DNA of 28,344 nt, taken from an uncultured Corynebacterium sp. Its GTDB lineage: Bacteria; Actinomycetota; Actinomycetes; Mycobacteriales; Mycobacteriaceae. The position numbers and the translations under genes were made by a program. The notes under the pieces were generated by a model that made no database searches, was not told the origin of the DNA, and saw nothing but the letters and a program-made list of their open reading frames with translations. Positions within the stretch are counted from its first letter, which is position 1. Every line of letters starts with the position of its first letter. Shown one piece after another: positions 1 to 7,654 of this stretch. The stretch covers positions 1 through 28,344 of the forward strand of contig NZ_CAMIFY010000037.1 of the NCBI RefSeq assembly GCF_946222985.1, given 5' to 3'.

Positions 1-1
1 G

Positions 2-583
2 AAGGCCACCGCCAAGCACCTGCTGTGCCTGGAGTACTCCACCGTCGCCATCCAGAACGAGGCCATGAAGGACTTCCTCGCCGGGCCGGAGGGGCTGTTC
101 GACATCCTCGAGACGTCGCTGCCGCGCATCAACGCGCTGCGCAAGGAGTTCCCCGACGCCCGCGTGCTGCCCACGGCCGGCGACCTGCCGAAGCCGACGG
201 GCATCCCCGGCGTGCCGACGAAGGACATCGGCGGCCGCTTGGCGCCGCTGAAGAAGTCGGTGTGGCTGGCCAAGGGCCTGCTGCACTCGCTGCGCCCGCA
301 CGATCCGGCGCACCACGAGACCCCGCAGGCCAACCTCACGCCGCTGGAGGCCCGTTGGTTCTCGCTGTCCCGCGTCGACGGTGCGACCGTGACCACGGCC
401 GACGGCCGCGGCGTGGTCTACCGTCAGCGCGACCGCGACAAGGCCAAGGCGCTGCTCGACGAGTCGAGGGCGCTGCAGAAGCAGGTCGCCGACCGCTTCG
501 ACGACATGCGCCGGCGCTACCGTGAGGCGCACCCCGAACTGACGAGCCGGAAGAGGTGGGCCGATGTCTTCGAGAAGCGGTAA
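2..583 (+). CDS. glfT2: Galactofuranosyltransferase GlfT2, C-terminal part (5' end outside window)
   Basis: This is the last ~193 residues of GlfT2, the cytoplasmic-face bifunctional UDP-galactofuranosyltransferase that polymerises the galactan of arabinogalactan. The frame is open from base 2, so the start lies upstream. The visible part matches my memory of the C-terminal helical region of Mycobacterium tuberculosis Rv3808c: a YSTVAIQNEAM segment, DFLAGPEGLF, LPRINALRKEFPDA, then DGATVTTADG followed by VVYRQRDR, and a basic helical end. The GT-A catalytic domain with its metal-binding acidic motif is not in the window. The stop at 581-583 overlaps the next start by 20 bases, suggesting translational coupling with the PAP2 phosphatase. 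Family assignment is confident; activity is inferred from the family. Confidence 0.92.
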   Translation, partial: KATAKHLLCLEYSTVAIQNEAMKDFLAGPEGLFDILETSLPRINALRKEFPDARVLPTAGDLPKPTGIPGVPTKDIGGRLAPLKKSVWLAKGLLHSLRPHDPAHHETPQANLTPLEARWFSLSRVDGATVTTADGRGVVYRQRDRDKAKALLDESRALQKQVADRFDDMRRRYREAHPELTSRKRWADVFEKR

Positions 584-1256
584 CGGACCCGGCACTCGCG
601 GGGCGGCCCGTAACGGTGCAGCCCCCGAGGGCGATGCAGTGTCAGTGAATAAAGAGGACAAGACCGTCACCGTCGCACCCGCCGCCGGCGAGGTCGCGGT
701 GCTGATCGCCGTCCAGGACGCGCTCACCGACGTGCCGGGCGTGCTGCCCGCCGCTCGTGCGATGAGCTTCTTCGGCGAGCACGCCCTCGGTTGGATGGGC
801 GTCGGCGCCCTCGGCGCGGCGGTCGACGCCGACCGTCGCCGCGGCTGGGCCGTGGTGGGCGTCTCGGCGTTCGCCTCGCATGCAGCGTCGGTGCTGATCA
901 AGCGCGTGGTGCGCCGCAAACGCCCGCATCACCCGGGCATCCGGGTGGGCGTGGGCACGCCGAGCAAGTTGAGTTTCCCGTCGTCGCACGCCACGTCGAC
1001 GACGGCGGCGCTGGTCGCCATGTCGCGCATGGGCCTCGGCCCCGCGCCGCTGGCGGGGGTGCCCGCGATCATGCTGTCGCGACTGGTTCTCGGCGTTCAT
1101 TACCCCACGGACGTCATCGCGGGGGCGACCCTCGGTTGGACGACCGCGGTGATCACGGACAAGATTCTCGGCGGCGCCGACGACGGCGACGGTGGATCCG
1201 GTGACGCGCGACGCGCGGCGTCCGGGCGAACCGGAGAAGAAAGGACAGCGCAGTGA
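564..1256 (+). CDS. PAP2-family phosphatase, probable decaprenylphosphoryl-5-phosphoribose phosphatase
   Basis: A 230-residue integral membrane phosphatase of the PAP2 superfamily. The three family signature blocks are visible in order: K-x6-RP (KRVVRRKRP), PSSHAT with the catalytic His, and SR-x5-H-x3-D (SRLVLGVHYPTD). By position between glfT2 and ubiA it corresponds to Rv3807c, proposed to remove the 5-phosphate of decaprenyl-phosphoribose-phosphate on the way to decaprenyl-phosphoryl-arabinose. The ATG at 564 has AAGAGG seven bases upstream and overlaps the glfT2 stop. A GTG at 639, preceded by GAGG, would remove a ~25-residue non-conserved leader and is a credible alternative start. The C-terminal ~30 residues are Gly/Asp/Arg-rich and probably disordered. 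The stop overlaps the ubiA start as GTGA. Confidence 0.88.
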   Translation: MSSRSGNGPGTRGAARNGAAPEGDAVSVNKEDKTVTVAPAAGEVAVLIAVQDALTDVPGVLPAARAMSFFGEHALGWMGVGALGAAVDADRRRGWAVVGVSAFASHAASVLIKRVVRRKRPHHPGIRVGVGTPSKLSFPSSHATSTTAALVAMSRMGLGPAPLAGVPAIMLSRLVLGVHYPTDVIAGATLGWTTAVITDKILGGADDGDGGSGDARRAASGRTGEERTAQ

Positions 1257-2410
1257 CCGATCAGGATCGCGGGAAGAACGCGGACGACGTCAAGGACGCG
1301 AACACCGCGAAGGACGTGACCTCCGGGAAGGACTCGACGGGCTCGACGGGCGCGACCGGCTCGAGCAGCGCACCGGTGGGTGCCGCGGCGGCGACGGCGC
1401 AGGGACGCGAGGACCACGTCGGCGATGACCGTCGCGAGGGTCTCAACCTGGGCTCCGAGCCGCACACCTACGGCATCGACGAGCCGGCGAACCCGCAGGG
1501 GCATCCGCCGAAGAATCTCCTCGACGGCATGATCAAGGCCCTGCGCCCGAAGCAGTGGGTCAAGAACGTCCTCGTCATCGCGGCGCCGGCCGCCGCCGGC
1601 GCGGAGGCGCTGACCGACGGCCGCACCCTGCTCGACGTGCTCATCGCGTTCGTCGTGTTCTGTCTGGCCGCCTCGTCGATCTACCTGATCAACGACGCCC
1701 GCGACGTCGAGGCCGACCGCGCCCACCCGACGAAGCGCTTCCGCCCCATCGCGGCGGGCGTGCTCCCGGTGTCGCTGGCCTACGTCATGGCCGTGGCGCT
1801 CATCGCGCTGTCGGTCGGCCTGTCCTTCCTGGCGTCGTCGGGCCCGGGCCTGGCGATCGTGGTGGCGGTCTACATCGCCCTGCAGCTGGGTTACTGCTTC
1901 GGGTGGAAGCACCAGCCGGTGATCGACATCGCGTTGGTCTCCTCCGGTTTCATGCTGCGCGCGATGGCCGGCGGCGTCGCGGCGTCGATCCTGCTGTCGC
2001 AGTGGTTCCTGTTGGTCGCCGCGTTCGGTTCGCTGTTCATGGCCGCCGGCAAGCGCTACGCGGAGTTGCTGCTGGCGCAGCGGTCGAAGAAGAAGATCCG
2101 CAAGTCCCTCGAGGGCTACACTCCGACGTACCTGCGATTCGTGTGGACCCTGTCGGCCACCGCGGTCGTGTTGGCGTACTCGCTGTGGGGCTTCGAGATG
2201 GGCAATCGCGCGGGCGGCGCCGCGGCGGTCTGGTACCAGATCTCCATGGTTCCGTTCACCGTCGCGATCCTGCGCTACGCCGCCGACGTCGATCGCGGCA
2301 CGGCGGGCAGCCCCGATGAGATCGCGTTGCACGACCGCGCCCTGCAGGCGCTGGCGTTGCTGTGGATCATCTCCATCGGCATCGCGGTCTACGCGGTGCC
2401 GGCGATCTAG
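1253..2410 (+). CDS. ubiA: Decaprenyl-phosphate phosphoribosyltransferase (DPPR synthase, UbiA family)
   Basis: Transfers phosphoribose from PRPP to decaprenyl phosphate, the first committed step to the arabinose donor DPA; it acts in the plasma membrane. The UbiA prenyltransferase signature N-D-x2-D-x3-D (NDARDVEAD) starts at residue 147 and is followed by the KRFRP segment typical of the Rv3806c group. Several hydrophobic membrane helices follow, with a second conserved block around DIALVSSGFMLRAMAGG. The start is a GTG overlapping the preceding stop (GTGA), with AAGGA a few bases upstream. An unusual feature is a hydrophilic, low-complexity N-terminal extension of roughly 90 residues (Ser/Thr/Ala/Gly/Asp-rich) before the core begins near MIKALRPKQW. 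No convincing terminator hairpin with a T-run follows. Confidence 0.92.
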   Translation: MTDQDRGKNADDVKDANTAKDVTSGKDSTGSTGATGSSSAPVGAAAATAQGREDHVGDDRREGLNLGSEPHTYGIDEPANPQGHPPKNLLDGMIKALRPKQWVKNVLVIAAPAAAGAEALTDGRTLLDVLIAFVVFCLAASSIYLINDARDVEADRAHPTKRFRPIAAGVLPVSLAYVMAVALIALSVGLSFLASSGPGLAIVVAVYIALQLGYCFGWKHQPVIDIALVSSGFMLRAMAGGVAASILLSQWFLLVAAFGSLFMAAGKRYAELLLAQRSKKKIRKSLEGYTPTYLRFVWTLSATAVVLAYSLWGFEMGNRAGGAAAVWYQISMVPFTVAILRYAADVDRGTAGSPDEIALHDRALQALALLWIISIGIAVYAVPAI

Positions 2411-2798
2411 CCCGCGCGCGCCGAAGGTCGATCTGGCAACGATCGGCGCCGACCGTGATCTCCGTCTCAATGCGGGGGTCGCGGTCGTTCGTCGTTTCGG
2501 GCCCCGCATGCGTGACGACGAGGTATCGCCACGTCAGCCCCATGCGCCACTGTGAGATTTCCCGGGTGAACGGATCGGGGGTCCGTTGGGGGGAAGCGGA
2601 GCCGCGACTCCGCGGATAACGGTTTGAGAAATTATCGCGGAACGGTAACGTTAGCGGCCACGCGTCCGATGAACCCATCGGAAAGCGCGCCCCGGCACGA
2701 ATCACCCGGGATCGCCGCGAGGGCCGGTCAGGCTCATGCGGGATCGCCGGTCGGTTTCGTGGTGCGGTGCGCGATGCAGGACGTCAACGAGGAGAAAC
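2411..2798. other. Intergenic region ubiA-cmytB with promoter and structured leader
   Basis: This 388-base gap holds no coding region I can support. It contains a GC hairpin (GCGGAG/CTCCGC, 2596-2613), an AT-richer promoter-like patch at about 2620-2655, a perfect 7-bp stem with a 4-nt loop at 2665-2682 (TCCGATG/CATCGGA), and two identical 11-base direct repeats CGGGATCGCCG at 2707-2717 and 2739-2749, 32 bases apart. The cmytB ribosome binding site (GAGGAG) lies at its end. The length suggests an untranslated leader of about 140 bases for cmytB. Confidence 0.6.
2628..2655 (+). promoter_or_regulatory. Promoter-like element upstream of cmytB, shared with fadD32
   Basis: A 28-base stretch beginning GAAAT and ending TTAGC with the core CGGTAACGT at 2643-2651. 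It closely resembles the 28 bases upstream of fadD32 at 7873-7900, which also start GAAAT, contain CGGTAACGT and end TAGC. TAACGT is a plausible actinobacterial -10 hexamer (TAnnnT). No transcription start data are available, so the promoter role is inferred. Confidence 0.5.
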
Positions 2799-3842
2799 AT
2801 GAGCTTCACCGCAATTGCGCGCGGGTGGAAGGCCAAGGCGCTGGCCGCGATGGTGGCCGTCGCCACGATTTTCGGCATGATGCAGTTCGCCGCCACCGAG
2901 GAAGCGCAGGCCGATCCCCATCGCGGTTACCTCCGCGCGGGCTGCGAATGGGACAATTACAACTACTGGGTCCAGTACTGCCAGGTCTGGTCCGAGGCAA
3001 TGGGTCGCAACATCACGGTCCATGTCCGCCCGGGCACCGCTGCAGGTAGCCCCGGCCTGTACCTGCTCGACGGCCTGCGCGCCCGCGACGACTGGAGCGA
3101 GTACGTCTGGCGCGGCCACGCCCCGCGCACCTTCGAGCACGACAACGTGACGCTGGCCATGCCGGTCGGCGGCGAGTCGTCGTTCTACACGGACTGGAAC
3201 CGCCCGGCGATCAACGCCCGCGGTGAGATCCGCAACTACAAGTGGGAGACCTTCCTGACCCAGGAGCTCCCGGTTTACCTGGATCGAGAATTCCAGACCA
3301 GCCGCACCAACAACGCGGTCGCCGGTCTGTCCATGGGCGGCTCCGCCGCGATGTCGCTGGCGTACAACCACCGCAACCAGTTCAAGCAGGCCTCGGCGTT
3401 CTCGGGCTACTTCCAGGTGTCCAACCCGGTCGTCTCGACCGCGATCGCGGCCGGCCAGATCGACCAGGGCGGCTACGACCCGACCGCGATGTGGGGCCCT
3501 CCGGGCATCCCGACCCCGGGCCACGTGCGCAACGACCCGTCCATGAACCTGGACAAGATGCAGGGTCTGCCGCTGTTCATCACCTCGGCCAACGGTTACC
3601 CGTCGCACTGGAGCACGCCGGAGGCCCTGCTGGGCGCCCCCGTCGAGTTCCCGAACCTCGCCGCCGGCATGATCCTCGAGGGTCTGTCCCGCGCGTCGAC
3701 CCAGGCCTTCGAGGGCCAGGCCCGCGCGGCCGGCCTGAACCCGACGGTGCACTACAGCCCGGACGGCATCCACTCCTGGGAGCTGTGGGAGCGCGATCTG
3801 CAGATGGCCCGCCCGCACATCAAGACGGCCCTGGGCATCTAG
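2799..3842 (+). CDS. cmytB: Secreted mycolyltransferase (antigen 85 family, cmytB-like)
   Basis: A 347-residue secreted esterase/acyltransferase of the antigen 85 family that moves mycolate from trehalose monomycolate to arabinogalactan or a second trehalose in the outer cell envelope. The N-terminus is a signal peptide (basic residues, hydrophobic core, cleavage probably after AQA near residue 40). The alpha/beta-hydrolase triad can be assigned: nucleophile Ser178 in GLSMGGSAA, acid Glu294 in MILEGLSR, and His325 in GIHSWELW. The ATG at 2799 is chosen because GAGGAG precedes it at ideal spacing; the frame is open further upstream but without a ribosome site. There is no C-terminal LGFP extension, unlike its neighbour. 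By length and position it matches corynebacterial cMytB. A strong hairpin terminator follows. Confidence 0.93.
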   Translation: MSFTAIARGWKAKALAAMVAVATIFGMMQFAATEEAQADPHRGYLRAGCEWDNYNYWVQYCQVWSEAMGRNITVHVRPGTAAGSPGLYLLDGLRARDDWSEYVWRGHAPRTFEHDNVTLAMPVGGESSFYTDWNRPAINARGEIRNYKWETFLTQELPVYLDREFQTSRTNNAVAGLSMGGSAAMSLAYNHRNQFKQASAFSGYFQVSNPVVSTAIAAGQIDQGGYDPTAMWGPPGIPTPGHVRNDPSMNLDKMQGLPLFITSANGYPSHWSTPEALLGAPVEFPNLAAGMILEGLSRASTQAFEGQARAAGLNPTVHYSPDGIHSWELWERDLQMARPHIKTALGI

Positions 3843-3888
3843 CCCCGCCGGCGCGCCCCTCCTCGTGCGCGCCCGGTGCACTTCATCG

Positions 3889-3922
3889 AATCCCCCTCGG
3901 ACCACATGGTCCGAGGGGGATT
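3889..3922 (+). terminator. Strong hairpin terminator after cmytB
   Basis: A perfect inverted repeat with 15-bp arms (3889-3903 and 3908-3922) around a 4-nt loop. The stem carries the GC-rich core CCCCCTCGGACC/GGTCCGAGGGGG flanked by AAT/ATT. It lies 47 bases after the cmytB stop. The T-run is short, but the stem is strong enough for intrinsic termination and separates cmytB from cmytA transcription. Confidence 0.85.
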
Positions 3923-3946
3923 CTCGCGTTTCGGCTCCCCAAACCC

Positions 3947-3972
3947 TAAAGTTGAACTTAAACCTGAGGTTT
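3947..3972 (+). promoter_or_regulatory. Two adjacent short palindromes upstream of cmytA, candidate operator/promoter
   Basis: Two odd-centred palindromes sit end to end in an AT-rich island: AAGTT-G-AACTT (within 3947-3961) and AAACCT-G-AGGTTT (3960-3972). Both centre on G and share AA-rich outer arms. TTGAAC (3952-3957) inside the first could serve as a -35. About 50 bases on, GGTAAGAAT at 4005-4013 is a possible extended -10 (too far to pair with that -35). Role inferred from structure only. Confidence 0.45.
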
Positions 3973-4053
3973 CGGGCGAGTCGCGCGGATTCACGTGCGG
4001 CGAACCGGTAAGAATCAGAACCGAAGAGGCGGTCGCGCCGACGAATCCGAGAG

Positions 4054-4139
4054 TCCGGGGGAGGGGAACCCCCGGAACCGGATGCCGAGGCGCCTCGCCG
4101 ATGCCGCCGACGACACACGTACATCGAAGGGGAAGCCCT
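4054..4139 (+). promoter_or_regulatory. Structured 5' leader of cmytA
   Basis: Three potential hairpins lie just before the cmytA start: TCCGGGGG/CCCCCGGA with a 7-nt loop (4054-4076), the 12-base palindrome CGAGGCGCCTCG (4086-4097), and a small AGGG/CCCT stem (4128-4139) whose 5' arm holds the GGGGA Shine-Dalgarno-like bases. Together they suggest a folded untranslated leader that could affect translation. No known riboswitch class was recognised. Confidence 0.4.
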
Positions 4140-4143
4140 CATC

Positions 4144-6186
4144 ATGCGAGACACCGCACAATCCCCCCGGGGCCGCCGGTCCCGGGTGCTCGCCGCCCTC
4201 ACGGCGATCCCGCTGGCACTGACGCTCGCCGGGGTCCCGGCCAGCGCGGCCCCGGCCGCGCCACCCGCCGAGGGCGCCGGTGAAACGACGTCGCCGGCCG
4301 CAGGTGCGGACGGGGAGACGTCGCAAAGCACGGCCCCCGACACCGACGCCCCCGCCGACGACCGCGTCGCCCTGCCGATGCAGTCCTCCCTCTGGGTCCC
4401 GCAGCCCGACGGCCGCGAACCCGAGCCGATCCGCGAGACCGAACAGGACCTGCCGAACCTGCCCGGCAACGTCGACGTGGAGAAGGTGCAGTGGCTCAGC
4501 GAACGCCGCGTCATGCTCCACATCAACTCCGCCGCGATGCCCGACGCACCGGTCAAGGTCGACGTGCTGCTGCCGCGCGACTGGAACCGCGACCCCGGCC
4601 GCACCTACCCGACCGTCTGGCACCTCGACGGCATGCGCGCCCGCGACGACTGGAACGGCTGGACCCTCGAGACGAACATCGAGCAGTACTACGCCGACAA
4701 GAACGTCATGGTGGTCATGCCCGTCGGCGGCGAAGCGTCGTTCTACACCGACTGGAACGAGCCGAACAACGGCAAGAACTACAAGTGGGAGACGTTCCTC
4801 ATCGACGAACTGATCCCCGTGCTGCGCGAGGGCTGGCGCGCCAACGAGGACCGTGCGATCGTCGGCCTGTCCATGGGCGGCACCGCGGCGTTCAACATCG
4901 CGGCCCACCACCCGGACCTGTTCCGCTTCGCGGGCAGCTTCTCCGGCTACCTGGACACGTCGTCGCGCGGCATGCCCGAGGCCATCGGCGCCGCCATGCA
5001 GGAAGCCGGCGGTTACTCCGGCACCGCGATGTGGGGTCCGTCGAACTCCCAGCGGTGGAAGGACAACGACCCGAAGCTCAACGTCGACGAGCTCAAGGGC
5101 CTGTCGCTCTACGCCTCGGCCGGCAACGGCAACACCGGTGAATGGGACGTGCCGTCGGCGCAGAACCCGCGCTTCCCGAACAGCCCCGCCGGCTTCGGCC
5201 TCGAGGTGCTGTCGCGCATGACCACCGAAACGTTCGCGCAGGCCGCGCGCCGCGCCGACGTGCCGGTGACCCTGAAGCTGCGCGACTCCGGCACGCACTC
5301 CTGGCCGTACTGGCAGTTCGAGATGAGCCAGGCCTGGCCGCAGATCGCCGATTCGCTGCAGCTGTCCGACGAGGACCGCGGCGCCAACTGCACCGTCGGC
5401 GGCGCCATCGCCGCGCGCATCAAGGACTTCGACAACATGGGCGCCTGCCTGTCGCCGGAGTACGACGCCGGCAACGGCGGCGTCGCCCAGGACTTCACCA
5501 ACGGTCGCGCCTACTGGCACCCGTCCACGGACGCCCAGTTCGTGTGGGGCCGCATCGGCGCCCGCTACCACGAGGTCGGCGGCCCGTCGTCGCCGCTGGG
5601 CTACCCGAAGACCAGCGAGATGACCACGCCCGACGGCGTCGGCCGCTACGTCCACTTCGAGCACGGCTCGATCTACTGGACCCCGGAGATCGGCGCGCAC
5701 CTGGTCATGGGCGACTTCATGAACGCCTGGGGCAACGAGGGCTGGGAGAAGGGCCGCCTCGGCTACCCGACGTCCGATCGCCGCGACATCCCGGGCGGCA
5801 CCGTCCAGGACTTCGAGGGCGGACAGATCGTCCGGCCCGCCAACGGCGACCCGCAGGTCGTCCTCGGCGCGATCGGCGTGGCCTACCGCGCCGGCGACGG
5901 CCCGGAGGGCGCGCTGGGCTTCGCCACCACCGGCGAGTGGAACATCGGCGACGGCTTTTTCCAGCGATTCGAGCACGGCTCCATCTACTGGGCGCCGGAA
6001 TCCGGCGCCCACGCGGTGCCGGACGGCGAGATCATGGACCACTGGGGCTCCACGGGTTGGGAAAAGGGCCCGTTCGGCTACCCGGTCGGCCCGCAGAAGC
6101 AGATTCCGGCCGGTGGCCTGGAGCAGGAGTTCCAGGGCGGTTGGATCCGCCAGGTCAACGGCAACATCGAAGAGGCGCGTCGATGA
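4144..6186 (+). CDS. cmytA: Mycolyltransferase with C-terminal LGFP repeats (Cop1/cMytA-like)
   Basis: A 680-residue secreted mycolyltransferase equivalent to corynebacterial cMytA (Cop1/PS1). It starts with a signal peptide (RRSR, then a hydrophobic stretch ending at ASA near residue 35), followed by an Ala/Pro/Glu-rich linker. The antigen 85-type domain occupies roughly residues 95-410, with a visible triad: Ser243 in GLSMGGTAAF, Glu354 in GLEVLSRM and His385 in GTHSWPYW. From about residue 415 to the end come four LGFP-type repeats, whose LGYP, LGYP, LGFA and FGYP cores fall at residues 485, 539, 591 and 644, a period of about 53. LGFP repeats are thought to anchor proteins to the wall or arabinogalactan. 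A GAAGGGGA ribosome site precedes the ATG. The stop overlaps the next gene as ATGA. Confidence 0.95.
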   Translation: MRDTAQSPRGRRSRVLAALTAIPLALTLAGVPASAAPAAPPAEGAGETTSPAAGADGETSQSTAPDTDAPADDRVALPMQSSLWVPQPDGREPEPIRETEQDLPNLPGNVDVEKVQWLSERRVMLHINSAAMPDAPVKVDVLLPRDWNRDPGRTYPTVWHLDGMRARDDWNGWTLETNIEQYYADKNVMVVMPVGGEASFYTDWNEPNNGKNYKWETFLIDELIPVLREGWRANEDRAIVGLSMGGTAAFNIAAHHPDLFRFAGSFSGYLDTSSRGMPEAIGAAMQEAGGYSGTAMWGPSNSQRWKDNDPKLNVDELKGLSLYASAGNGNTGEWDVPSAQNPRFPNSPAGFGLEVLSRMTTETFAQAARRADVPVTLKLRDSGTHSWPYWQFEMSQAWPQIADSLQLSDEDRGANCTVGGAIAARIKDFDNMGACLSPEYDAGNGGVAQDFTNGRAYWHPSTDAQFVWGRIGARYHEVGGPSSPLGYPKTSEMTTPDGVGRYVHFEHGSIYWTPEIGAHLVMGDFMNAWGNEGWEKGRLGYPTSDRRDIPGGTVQDFEGGQIVRPANGDPQVVLGAIGVAYRAGDGPEGALGFATTGEWNIGDGFFQRFEHGSIYWAPESGAHAVPDGEIMDHWGSTGWEKGPFGYPVGPQKQIPAGGLEQEFQGGWIRQVNGNIEEARR

Positions 6187-6728
6187 GTGCCCGCAGCGTG
6201 ACGACGTCCCGGCGCACCCGCGCGGCCCTGGCTCTGGTCGGCGTCGGCGTGCTGGCGTTGGCCGGTTGCGGCGACTCCACCGTCGATTCGTCGGACGTCA
6301 CGGAGACCGCCACCGCGAGCTCGGAGGTCCCGGAGTCCTCGACCGCCGCGGATGATTCGGCCGACGCCTCGGAGTCCGAGGAGACTTCGACGACGCGCAC
6401 CTCGGCCCGCCCGAACGGCGAGCGCGACGTCACCGAGCCGGGCGCCACGCGCGCCAGCGAGGTCCCCGACGGCCGCATGCCGTTGTCGGCCGCCGACGAG
6501 GAGTACCTCGACGCCCTCATCGACGAGGGCATCGACGTCGCCGGGACCGAGGATCAGCTCATCGCCACCGGTCGCCTCCAGTGCGGGGGAGAGGGCGAGG
6601 GCGCCGACGGCGACGCCCTCGTCGTCGGCGCCATCGCCGGTCAGTTGGTGACGCAGGGTCGCACCGACGACGACGAGGAAACCGTGACGCGGTCGATTGC
6701 GGAAGCGGCCGAATCGGCGTATTGCTAA
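6183..6728 (+). CDS. Small lipoprotein, DUF732-like C-terminus
   Basis: A 181-residue protein with a lipoprotein signal: basic N-terminus, hydrophobic core, and lipobox LAGC with the lipidated Cys at residue 29. A Ser/Thr/Asp/Glu-rich disordered linker follows (about 30-95). The C-terminal third (DEEYLDALIDEGIDV, then a Cys, a hydrophobic AIAGQLV segment and a final helix ending YC) looks like the DUF732 fold of small actinobacterial secreted proteins, in which two Cys residues would form a disulphide. The ATG overlaps the cmytA stop by four bases, so it is probably translated with the mycolyltransferase. From memory, a secreted protein gene sits at this position in C. glutamicum too. Function unknown; a role alongside cMytA at the outer face is inferred from context only. 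Confidence 0.75.
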   Translation: MSARSVTTSRRTRAALALVGVGVLALAGCGDSTVDSSDVTETATASSEVPESSTAADDSADASESEETSTTRTSARPNGERDVTEPGATRASEVPDGRMPLSAADEEYLDALIDEGIDVAGTEDQLIATGRLQCGGEGEGADGDALVVGAIAGQLVTQGRTDDDEETVTRSIAEAAESAYC

Positions 6729-6733
6729 CGGGC

Positions 6734-7654
6734 ATGCGCAAAACGCTCACCCTGCTCGCGGTCATCGTCCTCGTCGTCGCCATCGTCGCCGGCGTGGGGC
6801 AATGGCTGCGGCAGTCGCAGACGGGCCAGGGCGGCATGCCCTCCCCGTCGCCGACGGCGCAGCAGCCCGAGTGGTGCCCGGACGTCGAGGTCATCGCGGC
6901 ACCGGGAACCTGGGAGTCGGCGGCCGACGATGACCCGATCAATCCGACGGCCAACCCCAACTCGCTGATCCTCAAGGCGTCGGCGCCGCTGCAGCAGCAG
7001 TACTCGCCCGACGACGTGAAGGTGTGGACCGTCCCGTACACGGCGCAGTTCCGCAACATCAACGCACAGCACGAGATGACCTACGACGATTCGCAGGCCG
7101 AGGGCCGCGCGCGCATCGACGAGGAGATGCGCTCGATGCACGGCGACTGCCCGCTGACCGGCTTCGTGCTCATGGGCTTTTCCCAGGGTGCTGTGATCAT
7201 GGGCGACATGGCGTCGCTGATCGGCAACGGCAACGGGCCGGTGCCCGCGGATTCCGTGCTCGGCGTCGCCCTGCTCGCCGACGGCCGCCGCGAACCCGGC
7301 AAGGGCCAGGTGCCGGGCAACCCGGTCGCCGGCGTCGGCGCCGAGGTCGCACTGGCTCCAGTGAACCTGCTGGTCCAGCCGATCGTGCCGGGCGCGACCA
7401 TGCGCGGCGGGCGGGCCGAGGGCTTCGGGGCGCTCAACGACCGCGTGCAGGACATCTGCGCGCCCGGCGACACCGTGTGCGACGCGCCCCCGGGCATCGG
7501 CGACGCGGTCGCGCGGGCGCAGGAGCTGGTCGCCGCCAACGGCGTCCACGCCACCTACGCCGACAACCCCAACATCATCCCGGGCACCACCGCGGTGGCG
7601 TGGACCACCGACTGGGCCCGCGGTCTCATCGACGGCCACCGCGCCGAAGGGTGA
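6734..7654 (+). CDS. Cutinase-like esterase/thioesterase (Rv3802c-type)
   Basis: A 306-residue protein with one N-terminal hydrophobic helix (TLLAVIVLVVAIVAG) that serves as a signal anchor, then a cutinase-family alpha/beta-hydrolase. The triad can be proposed from the sequence: Ser150 in GFSQGAVI, Asp246 in the APGDTVCD block (the two Cys there and upstream fit the cutinase disulphide), and His272 in NGVHATY. The position between the mycolyltransferase and fadD32 is that of Rv3802c, an essential mycobacterial phospholipase/thioesterase linked to mycolate metabolism. Start: the ATG at 6734 lies five bases after the preceding stop with only a weak ribosome site, which is consistent with coupling. 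The frame upstream is open but is an Arg-rich shadow of the lipoprotein gene. Confidence 0.87.
   Translation: MRKTLTLLAVIVLVVAIVAGVGQWLRQSQTGQGGMPSPSPTAQQPEWCPDVEVIAAPGTWESAADDDPINPTANPNSLILKASAPLQQQYSPDDVKVWTVPYTAQFRNINAQHEMTYDDSQAEGRARIDEEMRSMHGDCPLTGFVLMGFSQGAVIMGDMASLIGNGNGPVPADSVLGVALLADGRREPGKGQVPGNPVAGVGAEVALAPVNLLVQPIVPGATMRGGRAEGFGALNDRVQDICAPGDTVCDAPPGIGDAVARAQELVAANGVHATYADNPNIIPGTTAVAWTTDWARGLIDGHRAEG

Noticed and set aside
2596..2613. GCGGAG/CTCCGC hairpin as the ubiA terminator
   Set aside because: It lies almost 190 bases after the stop, has a short stem and no T-run; kept only as part of the intergenic description.
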